Shown here: positions 15,768-24,847 of the stretch, in pieces
Numbering within the stretch: the stretch's first letter is position 1
Layout of the letters: every line of letters begins with the position of its first letter
NCBI RefSeq assembly: GCF_001681715.1
Contig: NZ_LNWY01000012.1
Coordinates: 124,001-188,000, forward strand
Direction: 5' to 3'
Length of the DNA: 64,000 bases
From: Tritonibacter mobilis
Lineage (GTDB): Bacteria; Pseudomonadota; Alphaproteobacteria; Rhodobacterales; Rhodobacteraceae
The notes under the pieces: model-generated
Databases searched by the model: none
The model's input: the letters and a program-made list of their open reading frames with translations, nothing else
Told to the model about the DNA's origin: nothing
Program-made: the position numbers and the translations under genes

Positions 15768-17030
15768 TCAGGTGCCCGTCTCCGATAGATCTGACAACCC
15801 AGCCAATTCGGAAATCTCTGCCGCCGTATCATCGGCGTTAAAATCGCCAAGATCGTTCATTGGCAATTCTGGCAGGTCTCCCATGGCGTCGAAATCTCCC
15901 ATCGGAAGATCACCACCATCAAGGCCTCCGCCCAGATCGCCACCCAAGTCGCCGCCAAGATCACCTCCGAGGCCTCCGCCGAGGTCCCCGCCCATCATGC
16001 CGCCAAGATCCCCACCAAGCCCGTCGCCCGGATCTTGCAGACCATGCGCTGCAATCGACAGATCCAGCGTGTTGTCATCCATAGCCGGTGCTGCGCCCTG
16101 ACCGATCCCATCGGAAAAGCTGCCCTGATTGTTTGGCACAAGCCGGGTGCGTTGCTGATCCAGGCGCACTGCGCGTGCGCCGTTCATCTGGCCAAGCCGG
16201 CCCTTGGCGATCGCCTGTCCATTGATAGCAATAAGGTCGGTCTCATAAAGATACGCCTGATCCAGCGGTAGCAACTCCCCGACCTTGAGCGCAGAGAATT
16301 GACGCAAGGGGATTCGCATTTTGCACAAAACCGCCGACAGCTCTGCACGCATAGATCCGACACTGGACCCCAAGCGCGGGCCGCGGACTGCATTTGCCTC
16401 GTCATATTCGTCAACCGAGGGTTCCGGCAGCACCAGACAGATCTCGCCCTGCATTTTGCCCGTGGCTAGATCCACGTTCAGGTTGATCACCCGGTAGTCA
16501 TCCGCTTCCATTCCAAGCACAAGCGTTCGGACATCCTCAACCTGAGCGCCGAATCTATATCCTTCAAAAATGCGCAGATCGCTCTGGTCTTCCAGCAGAT
16601 TGGTGACTTTGCCGAACAGCTTCTCCAGAAACTCCGCCACCATTGCGGCATCTGTGGGTGTGTAATTGCGCTCATCCCCGGACATGCCGAGGACCGTCCC
16701 CATGGTCTGCTGTTGAATAAGAGCTGTAACCGCAGCGGCATCCAGCGTCGCTGCGCCAATCCGTCCCTCGGGGCAGTCGAGCACCACAAGGAGATGTTTG
16801 TCGGACAGAAGGCCAGTCAGATCTTCGGGCACGCGGTTGGTTTGACGCGCCGCGATCACTGCCATTGGCAATTCGCACAGATCCTCAGCGGCGCGCGCCA
16901 CCGATCTGCGCAACGCCTTGAGCGTGAGCGATCCGCCTGTCCCGGCAGTCCCTTCCTTTGAGGCTGCAAGTTTACGCGCAAGTCCCCCGACCGCGCGCTT
17001 GCCATCCTCCGTTTGATCCTTGTCCGTCAT
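15768..17030 (-). CDS. FliM/FliN-family flagellar motor switch-like protein with Gly-Asp-rich tail
   Basis: A 420-residue protein. The middle contains a FliM/SpoA-type C-terminal domain (CKMRIPLRQFSALKVGELLP, then INGQAIAKGRLGQ), the fold that builds the cytosolic C-ring of the flagellar motor. The N-terminal part has the weaker FliM middle-domain pattern (TMGTVLG, LEKLFGKVTNLLE). The last 90 residues are very unusual: about nine GGDLGG-like repeats, then an acidic tail. No other flagellar gene is nearby. The start at 17030 begins MTDKDQTEDG; ATG 17066 is possible. It may be the switch protein of a roseobacter flagellum, or a FliN-like secretion protein; I favour the first. Confidence 0.75.
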   Translation of the reverse strand: MTDKDQTEDGKRAVGGLARKLAASKEGTAGTGGSLTLKALRRSVARAAEDLCELPMAVIAARQTNRVPEDLTGLLSDKHLLVVLDCPEGRIGAATLDAAAVTALIQQQTMGTVLGMSGDERNYTPTDAAMVAEFLEKLFGKVTNLLEDQSDLRIFEGYRFGAQVEDVRTLVLGMEADDYRVINLNVDLATGKMQGEICLVLPEPSVDEYDEANAVRGPRLGSSVGSMRAELSAVLCKMRIPLRQFSALKVGELLPLDQAYLYETDLIAINGQAIAKGRLGQMNGARAVRLDQQRTRLVPNNQGSFSDGIGQGAAPAMDDNTLDLSIAAHGLQDPGDGLGGDLGGMMGGDLGGGLGGDLGGDLGGDLGGGLDGGDLPMGDFDAMGDLPELPMNDLGDFNADDTAAEISELAGLSDLSETGT

Positions 17031-17106
17031 AAATGAACCTGAAGCCTTCCGCACCCGTATGGACATGGTTCTAGCCCAGTGCTGGTTACCAAGACCTTTA
17101 CAGAAT

Positions 17107-19797
17107 TCAGCGGATTTCTTCTATTTTCAGTCGAATGGGCAGTGTGACCCGAAAAGCAGCCCCCTCTTGCTCCGACAAAAAACTAATATCGCCGCCGAGC
17201 TTGCGCATGATTTCCTTGCAAATCGCCAGCCCAAGCCCCGCGCCACCAGCCCGCTCCGGGGTAACCCGCGAGAATTTCTCAAAAATCATCTCATGGAAAT
17301 CCACCGGGATGCCTGCACCATTGTCGGCAAGGTCCACCTCAACACGGTCCCCGTTGCTGCGCACATGGATACGCAGTTCGGGGTCTGTGGCGGTGCAGTA
17401 TTTTTGTGCATTGGCAATCAGATTGATAAAAACCTGTGACAAGCGATCCACGTCAGTCTCGACCTCGACCGCCTCTCTGTCACGATCCCGTATGATCTGC
17501 AGCGGCCCATCCGCCCCTGCCAGCGCTGAGGAGAGCGCATGATCCAGCACGTCCCCAAGACGACGCGTCGACACGTTGAGCGACACCGCACCGCTTTCCA
17601 GCACGCTCAGATCAAGGAGGTCATTAAGGAGCCGCGTCAGCCTCAGCGCTTCGTCATGGATGATGGAGGCGTATTTATGCTGCTCCGCCGCAGTTAATCC
17701 CGGCTCATCGCGCAAAATTTCGGAAAACGCACGCACCGATGTCATGGGCGTGCGCAACTCGTGGCTCACCTGACTGAGAAACGCATCCTTTTGTTCCGAG
17801 AGTTGCGTCAGCTTCTGGTTGGTGTCCCGCAACTGAAGCGCGGTGCGCGACAGCTCTTTGGATTGTGCTTCCAGACGACTGGAATACTCCAGAAGTTGCG
17901 CTGATTCGTCCGCCACCGCGAGAAGATCTTCCACCGACACCGCAGCGCCGCTGACAATTTGGCCAATCATCGCATGGGCCGCTGCCGCACCGATAGATGC
18001 GCTCAACTCGCGTTCCAATTGTTCAAGAAAACTTGGCGTCGGTTCCGGAAGCGGTCCCGGCCCGCCCTGTCGCCTCAACGCGGCCTGAAAGAAATTCTGG
18101 GCGTCTTCCGGCCCGAGGATACGCTGGGACATGATCATCAGGTCTTCGCTCTGCGCAACAGATCCGGTCCAGCCGCCCGGCCCGGCGGAATGATCAAACA
18201 CATGCACAAATTGCGCGCCCTGCAAACGCTCCATAGGGCTCGGAAAGCTAATGACCGACACCAAAGCGAACGCCGCCACATTGAGGCTCATGGACCACAG
18301 CACGCAATGAACAATCGGGTCGAACCCCTCAATGCCAAAGAGCGCCTGCGGGCGCAGCCAGCTAAGTCCAAATGGGCCATTGGCAAGTGTTGAGGCGGAA
18401 AATACCCCGCCTGCAACTTCGGGCAACAGCAGCGTATAGCCCCAGATCGCAAACCCGATGGTCAGCCCCGCCAATGCGCCCGCGCGGGTCGCCCCGCGCC
18501 AGAAAAGCCCGCCCACCAGCGCAGGCAGGATCTGCGCGATGCCGGAAAATGAGATCAGACCAATCGCAGCAAGCGCCGCACCGCCGCCCGAAATCTGATA
18601 GTACGCATAGCCCAACCCCATGATCGCCGCGATGGAGAACCGTCGCGCGAACAGCACCACAGAGCGCACATCTCCCGACACCGACGCCCCCTTGAAGGCC
18701 CCGGTAGAGCGCAGCCAGATCGGCATTACGATATGGTTTGACACCATGGTCGACAGGCTCATGGCGGCAACGATTACCATTGATGTAGCCGAGGAAAACC
18801 CGCCCAGAAACGACAGCATCGCCAGACCGTTCTGCCCCTGCGACAGCGGCAGCGTCAGCACAAAGAGATCGGGGTTAGAGCCCTGCGGCAACAATTCCAG
18901 CCCGAGCGCAGCAATCGGCACCACAAAGATCGAGATCAGGAGCAGATAGGTGGGAAAGGCCCACGCGGCAGTGCGCAAATGGCGTTCATCCTCGTTTTCG
19001 ACCACCATCACCTGAAACATGCGGGGCAGGCAGACAAAGGCCGCCGCCGCCAGAAATGTGATCGCGGTCCAGCGCCCGCCATCCACCTGCCAATGCCCAA
19101 TGGGCGAGCGGTCAATCCGTGCAAGCGTCTCCTCGATGCCGCCCGCCAGCCCCCAGACCACAAAGACTCCGACCGCGACCAAAGCGATGAGTTTCACCAC
19201 CGCCTCAAGTGCGACGGCCATCACCACCCCGTGGTGGCGCTCATTTGCGTTGAGGTTGCGGGTGCCGAACAGGATTGCGAAACAGGCCAACCCCATCGCG
19301 ATCCAGAACACGGTGCCGGATTCATTGTGACTGCGTGTCGGGTCGGCCTCGGCAAAGATCGCAACAGACAAGGTAATAGACTGCAATTGCAGCGCAATAT
19401 AGGGCGTCACCCCAACCACGGCGAGCAAAGTAACCCCGATTGCCAGCACATTGGATTTGCCGTAACGCGCCGATAATAGGTCTGCAATGGAACTGATGCG
19501 TTGGCTTCGCCCCACTCTCACCAGTTTGCGCAGACCCCACCACCAGCCGATCATCACCAATGTCGGGCCGAGGTAGATGGTGACATATTCCATACCCGAC
19601 CGCGCCGCATACCCGACCGCGCCGTAAAAGGTCCAAGCGGTGCAATAGATCGAAAGCGATAGCGTGTAGATCAGCGGCGAGCGCATGAAGCGCGCGCTGC
19701 GTCCCCGGAGCGCCTGCCGGTCAGCCCAAAAAGCAACCATAAACAGGATCGCAACATAACCGAGGCTGACTGTGGCCAGCAGGTTGAGCGAGGTCAC
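17107..19797 (-). CDS. Histidine kinase fused to a sodium:solute symporter-like domain (CbrA/CrbS-like)
   Basis: An 896-residue inner-membrane sensor. Residues 1-510 form an SLC5-type symporter domain with about 13 helices. A soluble stretch at about 560-650 (LERELSASIGAAAAHAMIGQ, then VSVEDLLAVADESAQ) fits the STAC linker. Then come a coiled coil, the HisKA box (FLSQVSHELRTPM) and the ATPase boxes NLIANAQKY, DNGAGIP and GAGLGLAICKE. No PAS domain is seen between STAC and HisKA, unlike the Pseudomonas CbrA layout. Relatives sense nutrients; Vibrio CrbS controls acetyl-CoA synthetase. ATGA overlap couples it to the small membrane protein gene upstream, with a receiver gene before that. Confidence 0.9.
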   Translation of the reverse strand: MTSLNLLATVSLGYVAILFMVAFWADRQALRGRSARFMRSPLIYTLSLSIYCTAWTFYGAVGYAARSGMEYVTIYLGPTLVMIGWWWGLRKLVRVGRSQRISSIADLLSARYGKSNVLAIGVTLLAVVGVTPYIALQLQSITLSVAIFAEADPTRSHNESGTVFWIAMGLACFAILFGTRNLNANERHHGVVMAVALEAVVKLIALVAVGVFVVWGLAGGIEETLARIDRSPIGHWQVDGGRWTAITFLAAAAFVCLPRMFQVMVVENEDERHLRTAAWAFPTYLLLISIFVVPIAALGLELLPQGSNPDLFVLTLPLSQGQNGLAMLSFLGGFSSATSMVIVAAMSLSTMVSNHIVMPIWLRSTGAFKGASVSGDVRSVVLFARRFSIAAIMGLGYAYYQISGGGAALAAIGLISFSGIAQILPALVGGLFWRGATRAGALAGLTIGFAIWGYTLLLPEVAGGVFSASTLANGPFGLSWLRPQALFGIEGFDPIVHCVLWSMSLNVAAFALVSVISFPSPMERLQGAQFVHVFDHSAGPGGWTGSVAQSEDLMIMSQRILGPEDAQNFFQAALRRQGGPGPLPEPTPSFLEQLERELSASIGAAAAHAMIGQIVSGAAVSVEDLLAVADESAQLLEYSSRLEAQSKELSRTALQLRDTNQKLTQLSEQKDAFLSQVSHELRTPMTSVRAFSEILRDEPGLTAAEQHKYASIIHDEALRLTRLLNDLLDLSVLESGAVSLNVSTRRLGDVLDHALSSALAGADGPLQIIRDRDREAVEVETDVDRLSQVFINLIANAQKYCTATDPELRIHVRSNGDRVEVDLADNGAGIPVDFHEMIFEKFSRVTPERAGGAGLGLAICKEIMRKLGGDISFLSEQEGAAFRVTLPIRLKIEEIR

Positions 19798-20231
19798 AGT
19801 TGATCCTCCGGCCCTGTTGATGCAGGCGGGAGGGGCGCGGTTGAGGGAGACGTGTCGACTCGATCGTTGGCTCTGTCATCACCCGGTTGGCGCATGGCCA
19901 ACACATCTGCGGTCTCTGTTGGGGCGCCAACGCCGGTCCAATGCACCGCCCAAAGCCGAACTGCGACCGAAAACGCCACCGAAAACAGGATCAGACCGAT
20001 CCAGACACCGAATATATAAATCATCGCGGTGGACATGCTGCTTCCGGCATCATGCCCTCCCCCATCAGAGAGATGCTGCTCCGGCCACAACAGCGGCACC
20101 AGAAACAACAATGCCCCGATCAGCGGCGCCAGACGGGCAATATCCATGAGACGGCGGCGGCGATAGGTGCGGCGCTCCACAAAAGGGGTGCGCAGCTCGT
20201 CTTTACTACCCGCGCCATCGGATCGGATCAT
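19794..20231 (-). CDS. Small two-helix membrane protein in a kinase operon
   Basis: A 145-residue protein with a basic N-terminus (VERRTYRRRRLMD) and two membrane helices (IARLAPLIGALLFLVPLLW and a second at AMIYIFGVWIGLILFSVAFS). A periplasmic loop of about 20 residues rich in His, Gly and Ser joins them, and a Pro/Thr-rich tail follows. No known family is clear to me. It sits between the receiver gene and the transporter-like kinase, overlapping the latter by four bases (ATGA). Small membrane partners of SSS transporters are common, so it may assist or regulate the kinase's symporter part. That is inference. Confidence 0.7.
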   Translation of the reverse strand: MIRSDGAGSKDELRTPFVERRTYRRRRLMDIARLAPLIGALLFLVPLLWPEQHLSDGGGHDAGSSMSTAMIYIFGVWIGLILFSVAFSVAVRLWAVHWTGVGAPTETADVLAMRQPGDDRANDRVDTSPSTAPLPPASTGPEDQL

Positions 20232-20241
20232 CGCGGGCGGC

Positions 20242-20649
20242 TCAGCCTGCGTCGCGCACAGAAGAGGCCTGTGTCTGCCGTGCCTGCGCATTGAGATCGC
20301 GCACCGCGGTCAGCACCTCTGTGTTCGAGAACGGTTTGGTCATGAAACGGGTGACCCCGGCACGTTCCGCCATCTCGCGATCCTTCAGTTGACCGCGCGC
20401 CGTGAGCATCAGAACGGGCAGATGAGACAATTCCTCTACCTCTCTGATTTCACGAATGATTTCCATGCCACTTTTACCCGGCAGCATCAAATCCAAGATG
20501 ACCAGGTCAGGCTCTGCCGCCTTGATCACCGATAGCGCACTGCTGCCATCTGCATGTACATCGACCTGCCATCCCTCGCGCGAGAGCAGAAAGCGGATCG
20601 CCTCTGCAATATTGGCTTCGTCTTCAATCAAAACGACTCGTCCAGCCAT
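20242..20649 (-). CDS. Single-domain response regulator (receiver only)
   Basis: A 135-residue protein that is a complete receiver domain and nothing else. Acidic pocket residues are in LIEDE, the phosphorylated aspartate is D53 in LVILDLMLPGK, and the switch residues are in MLTARG and MTKPF. With no DNA-binding domain it must act on other proteins, for example as a phosphate sink or relay for the kinase gene two positions downstream. GGGGAGGA lies about 11 bases before ATG 20649. The frame is open further upstream but that part shows no domain. Confidence 0.9.
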   Translation of the reverse strand: MAGRVVLIEDEANIAEAIRFLLSREGWQVDVHADGSSALSVIKAAEPDLVILDLMLPGKSGMEIIREIREVEELSHLPVLMLTARGQLKDREMAERAGVTRFMTKPFSNTEVLTAVRDLNAQARQTQASSVRDAG

Positions 20650-20746
20650 TGATTTCTTTGTCCTCCCCAAGCACCACGCCGTTTGCCGGTTCCTCCGGGT
20701 GCGATAGCGATCTTTGCATGAAAGCAACACCGCTGTCACCCGGCAG

Positions 20747-22078
20747 TTACATCTGCATCAAACGCGCCCCAGATGAATCACGCAGGATCGACGGCTCGCG
20801 ACGTGCCGGGCAGCCTCTGCGAACACAGATCCGACAACTGGCTCCAACCGGGCGCGAGTCCGCATGAGGTGGTTGATCCGGATGCTCTGACGGCAGGATC
20901 AGCATCACCGAACGCATCACCGGATCACGATCAAATCCGGGCTGCTCTGCCTGCCATGAAATTGCAAAACACTCACTGTCACGCGCCGCGCGCCCCTTTT
21001 GATGGATACGCCGCCGGATCGGCCCCCCCGGCTGAGAGAGCGCCGTAAACAGCGGCCAAAGCGGACAAGAGGTGCCAAAACGCGGCAGCGGAAAACCTGC
21101 AACAGGCTTGCGCATCAAGATAGAGCCTGAGGCATCGCAGATCACCAATCCGACCGGATGCCCAAGCACATCTTGAGGAACCATCGCCAGACGACGCAAA
21201 AGACGATAGATTTCGACGTCCAACGCCTGTGCCAGTTTTCCGGGAGCGAGCCCGTGGGTCTCGATAGCGGCGCGCAACGCAACCAGCGGCATGCGCTCGG
21301 CGTCCTCCTGATAGATCTGCAACCCAGCTTCTGCCAGCTTGCGCGCGGCGGTACTTTCCAGTTCCGGGGCCGCCTTCACCACGTCACGCGGCTCTACGCT
21401 GCCCTTCTCGATCTCAGGGAAATGAAACTCCCGCGCGGTGAAAAACGCCTCCACTTCCTCTTGGGGAATGCCCCGGCGCTCACCGGCCTGATCGCTCTCA
21501 TCCAGAAACCGCACCAACGCCCGGCTGCTGTCCGCAAGCCGCTGGGCATCCTGGTCGAGGTTTTTGTGAAACCGGTCTCGCCATTCGGCCTCCAACTCCC
21601 CCGGTTCCGCCAGAATACCTGCGGTAGAGCGGATCGCGGCTGCGGTAGAGAGCACTTCATGCAGTGAGGCCGCCAGATGCGGATCATGCGTGAGCCGGTC
21701 CGAGAGAGATCTCACCGTGCGTTCCAATGCACCAATACGCCCGTGGGTCTGTGCCAGAACTTCTGCCCAACCGGGAAATCGCCCTGCGAATTCGTCCACG
21801 CGGTCCAGTTCCACCATCGGCGTCCGTGCCTCGGCCGCGGCTTCTCGCAATGACGCCACCAACGTGGCCTCCACCCCTTCGGTCAAAAGCGATGGCTCAA
21901 CATTGAGCACCTGTGCCAGCGTCACCAGCAGTTTGCCGCCGATTCTGCGCCGATTGTGTTCGATCAGGTTGAGGTAAGAGGCCGATATCCCGGCGTCACG
22001 GGCAAGATCGGCCTGACGCAACCCTAGCATTAATCGCCTTTCACGAATGCGACTACCGGTCAGACTGTCACCTGCCAT
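20747..22078 (-). CDS. XRE-family regulator with short-chain fatty acyl regulator (ScfR/RamB-type) domain
   Basis: A 443-residue regulator. Residues 7-62 form an XRE helix-turn-helix (RERRLMLGLRQADLARDAGISASYLNLIE), an N-terminal feature shared with RamB and PrpR. A long helical middle follows, and the C-terminus ends in the cysteine pattern CRICVRRGCPARREPSIL typical of the ScfR/DUF2083 group. Relatives control the glyoxylate shunt, propionate or acetate genes in response to acyl-CoA. The start at 22078 follows AGGAGG by nine bases. It is divergent from the HAAT ABC importer, and the regulator's likely sites are in the shared region (22140-22257). Which acyl-CoA it senses cannot be told. Confidence 0.85.
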   Translation of the reverse strand: MAGDSLTGSRIRERRLMLGLRQADLARDAGISASYLNLIEHNRRRIGGKLLVTLAQVLNVEPSLLTEGVEATLVASLREAAAEARTPMVELDRVDEFAGRFPGWAEVLAQTHGRIGALERTVRSLSDRLTHDPHLAASLHEVLSTAAAIRSTAGILAEPGELEAEWRDRFHKNLDQDAQRLADSSRALVRFLDESDQAGERRGIPQEEVEAFFTAREFHFPEIEKGSVEPRDVVKAAPELESTAARKLAEAGLQIYQEDAERMPLVALRAAIETHGLAPGKLAQALDVEIYRLLRRLAMVPQDVLGHPVGLVICDASGSILMRKPVAGFPLPRFGTSCPLWPLFTALSQPGGPIRRRIHQKGRAARDSECFAISWQAEQPGFDRDPVMRSVMLILPSEHPDQPPHADSRPVGASCRICVRRGCPARREPSILRDSSGARLMQM

Positions 22079-22145
22079 GGGTTTGCCTCCTCCTGCAAAA
22101 CACCGGGTTATCAAGGGCTTTCTGCGCGGCAGAATAAGATAATTT

Positions 22146-22257
22146 ACCGCAATACGCCCCTCCCTGTATATTTCTTTACAGAAAAAACATTCAAAACAAG
22201 CGTTTTATTGCGGTGATTTACAACACACCCCCATACTGATTTTGCACAATGTTGCAA
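22146..22257. promoter_or_regulatory. Candidate regulatory sites between the ScfR-type regulator and the HAAT importer
   Basis: Two notable patterns lie in this divergent 237-base region. ACCGCAATA (22146-22154) is mirrored by TATTGCGGT (22206-22214), a 9-base inverted repeat with a 51-base spacer. TTGCACAATGTTGCAA (22242-22257) is a near-palindrome built from TTGCA and TGCAA arms; RamB- and PrpR-type regulators are known to prefer TTTGCAAA-like DNA. The second site lies about 60 bases before the importer gene. Both are candidates only. Confidence 0.4.
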
Positions 22258-22315
22258 GGCAACGCGCGGAAGTGAGGAGTCGCGCGTCGCCTTTTACACT
22301 CAGGGAGGAACTTAA

Positions 22316-23662
22316 ATGTCCAAGACAGACGTAAGCCGTCGTGGCCTGTTGAAAACCAGCGCCGTCGCAGGCGCAGGTCTCGCCGTGCCGACCATTTTCA
22401 CGGCCCAAAGCGCAGCTGCTTTCACCAATAATCCAACCGGCGGCACCGTCACCCTCGGCTTCAACGTCCCGCAGACCGGACCCTATGCCGACGAAGGCGC
22501 GGACGAGCTGCGCGCGTATCAACTGGCGGTTGAGCACCTCAACGGCGAAGGCGACGGCGGCATGCTGAACACCTTCAGCTCAAAGGCGCTTGAGGGCAGC
22601 GGTATCATGGGCAAGAAGGTTGAATATGTCACCGGCGACACCCAGACCAAATCGGATGCGGCCCGCGCCTCTGCAAAATCCATGATCGAAAAAGACGGCG
22701 CGATCATGATCACCGGCGGCTCCTCCTCCGGTGTGGCGGTTGCGGTTCAAGGCCTGTGCCAAGAGGCAGGCGTGATCTTTATGGCGGGCCTAACGCACTC
22801 GAACGACACCACCGGTAAAGACAAAAAAGCCAATGGTTTCCGCCATTTCTTTAACGCGTATATGTCCGGCGCGGCGCTCGCACCGGTGCTCAAGAACCTC
22901 TATGGCGATGACCGCAAGGCCTATCACCTGACTGCTGACTACACATGGGGCTGGACCCAAGAGGAATCCATCAAGGCCGCAACAGAGGCGCTCGGCTGGG
23001 AGACCGTCAACACGGTGAAAACCCCGCTCGCCGCGACTGACTTCTCGTCCTACATTGCACCTGTTCTGAACTCCGGTGCGGATGTGCTGGTTCTGAACCA
23101 CTACGGCGGTAACATGGTGAACTCGCTCACCAACGCCGTGCAGTTCGGCCTGCGTGAAAAAGAAGTGAACGGTAAGAACTTCGAAATCGTCGTGCCGCTT
23201 TATTCGCGTCTGATGGCCAAAGGTGCGGGCGAAAACGTCAAAGGCATCCACGGCTCCACCAACTGGCATTGGTCGCTGCAGGACGAAGGCTCCAAAGCCT
23301 TTGTGCGCTCCTTCGGCACCAAATATGGCTTCCCGCCCTCACAGGCGGCGCATACCTGCTACGTGCAGACCCTGCTCTATGCAGACGCAGTGCAGCGCGC
23401 GGGTTCCTTCAACCCCTGCGCGGTCGCAGAAGCGCTCGAAGATTTCGAGTTCGACGGCATGGGCAACGGCAAGACGCTCTATCGCGGCGAGGATCACCAG
23501 TGCTTCAAGGATGTGCTTGTGGTGCGCGGGAAAGAAAACCCGACATCCGAGTTTGACCTTCTTGAGGTAGTCGAGGTCACACCACGCGCGCAGGTCGAGT
23601 ACCCGGCGGATCACCCGATGTTTGCAGGCGGCCAGCTCGGCTCCTGTAACCCGGGCGCATAA
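22316..23662 (+). CDS. HAAT-family ABC transporter substrate-binding protein, Tat-exported
   Basis: A 448-residue periplasmic binding protein of the branched-chain amino acid/amide family. The N-terminus MSKTDVSRRGLLKTSAVAGA has the twin-arginine motif, and the hydrophobic part ends near QSAAA. The family fold starts at VTLGFNVPQTGPYADEG and includes ITGGSSSGVAVAVQ and SNDTTG. The substrate is not evident. It is not clearly a leucine, urea or amide binder; the presence of the acyl-CoA-type regulator and a PAS-LuxR regulator hints at a small organic acid or amide. Five genes follow on the same strand and make up the rest of the importer and a regulator. Confidence 0.88.
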   Translation: MSKTDVSRRGLLKTSAVAGAGLAVPTIFTAQSAAAFTNNPTGGTVTLGFNVPQTGPYADEGADELRAYQLAVEHLNGEGDGGMLNTFSSKALEGSGIMGKKVEYVTGDTQTKSDAARASAKSMIEKDGAIMITGGSSSGVAVAVQGLCQEAGVIFMAGLTHSNDTTGKDKKANGFRHFFNAYMSGAALAPVLKNLYGDDRKAYHLTADYTWGWTQEESIKAATEALGWETVNTVKTPLAATDFSSYIAPVLNSGADVLVLNHYGGNMVNSLTNAVQFGLREKEVNGKNFEIVVPLYSRLMAKGAGENVKGIHGSTNWHWSLQDEGSKAFVRSFGTKYGFPPSQAAHTCYVQTLLYADAVQRAGSFNPCAVAEALEDFEFDGMGNGKTLYRGEDHQCFKDVLVVRGKENPTSEFDLLEVVEVTPRAQVEYPADHPMFAGGQLGSCNPGA

Positions 23663-23820
23663 CGCGAGAGCTCTATCACTGGTCGGGCGCGAAAGACGCG
23701 CCTGACCACCCTTCTCCCGCACAGCTTTGGTCTCTCTGATCCGCGCCCTCTTGGCGACCGGGCGTGACCTACTGTTGCATCCCGAAACCAGCCACCCAGA
23801 CGAACCGGAAGGTGGGGATC

Positions 23821-24843
23821 ATGGACGCATTCCTTCTGCAAATCCTAAACGGGCTCGATAAGGGCTCTGCCTATGCGCTGATCGCGCTCGGGCTTACACT
23901 TATTTTTGGCACGCTCGGCGTCGTGAATTTCGCCCATGGGGCGCTGTTCATGATCGGTGCCTTCTGCGCGGTGACGCTGCAAAAAATCTTCAGCCTCAGC
24001 TTTGAGACGGTCGACCCCGAAAAGACCGATTTTCTCGGCAACCCGCTGAAGGTCAAAACCCCGTATGTCGAGAGCTGGTTCGGACCGGAATTCGGTGGCG
24101 CGATCATCGACTGGTCGGTGCCGCTGGCGATCCTCTTTGCGATCCCGATCATGGTGGCCGTCGGCTTCATCATGGAGCGCGGGCTGATCAAGCATTTCTA
24201 CAAACGCCCCCATGCGGACCAGATCCTTGTGACCTTTGGCCTCGCTATCGTGCTGCAAGAGGTCATCAAGTATTTCTACGGTGCCAACCCGATCCCGACG
24301 CCCGCGCCCGATACGCTCAACGGCGTGGCCAATCTTGGCGCGGTGATCGGCATGGACCTGATCTATCCGGTCTGGCGTATCGTCTATTTCTGCTTTGCCT
24401 GCCTCATCATCGGTGCGGTCTTTGCCTTCCTGCAGTTTACCACCTTTGGCATGGTGGTCCGGGCCGGCATGGCGGATCGTGAAACCGTGGGCCTATTGGG
24501 TATCAACATCGACCGCCGCTTTACGATCATGTTCGGCATCGCGGCCGCCGTCGCGGGGCTTGCGGGCGTCATGTACACGCCCATCAACTCGCCCAACTAT
24601 CACATGGGCATGGACTTTCTTGTGTTGTCCTTTGTGGTTGTGGTTGTGGGCGGCATGGGTTCCCTGCCCGGTGCGGTGCTGGCGGGCTTTGTGCTCGGCG
24701 TGCTTGAAAGCTTTGCCTCGATGGAATGGGCAATCAGCCTCATTCCCGGCATCAATCAGATCATCATCTACCTCGTCGCCATCATCATCCTTCTGGTCCG
24801 TCCACGCGGATTGATGGGGCGCAAAGGCGTGATGGAGGACTAA
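23821..24843 (+). CDS. livH: HAAT-family ABC transporter permease, LivH type
   Basis: Inner-membrane permease of 340 residues with about eight to nine helices. It begins [34 protein letters not shown], the typical LivH opening, and holds the cytosolic loop [20 protein letters not shown] that meets the ATPase. A periplasmic insert of about 35 residues lies after the second helix ([15 protein letters not shown]). ATG 23821 is preceded by AAGGTGGGG. It pairs with the LivM permease encoded next. The name refers to the family, not to a shown leucine substrate. Confidence 0.9.
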   Translation: MDAFLLQILNGLDKGSAYALIALGLTLIFGTLGVVNFAHGALFMIGAFCAVTLQKIFSLSFETVDPEKTDFLGNPLKVKTPYVESWFGPEFGGAIIDWSVPLAILFAIPIMVAVGFIMERGLIKHFYKRPHADQILVTFGLAIVLQEVIKYFYGANPIPTPAPDTLNGVANLGAVIGMDLIYPVWRIVYFCFACLIIGAVFAFLQFTTFGMVVRAGMADRETVGLLGINIDRRFTIMFGIAAAVAGLAGVMYTPINSPNYHMGMDFLVLSFVVVVVGGMGSLPGAVLAGFVLGVLESFASMEWAISLIPGINQIIIYLVAIIILLVRPRGLMGRKGVMED

Positions 24844-24847
24844 GATC

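Noticed and set aside
15900-16020. Short repeated DNA units resembling a CRISPR or satellite array
   Set aside because: The units are in frame, of codon length, vary in the third base and encode the Gly-Asp tail of the FliM-type protein. There are no spacers.
17107-19797. Sodium:solute symporter as a plain transporter
   Set aside because: The same frame continues through a STAC region, HisKA and ATPase domains without a stop, so it is a sensor kinase.
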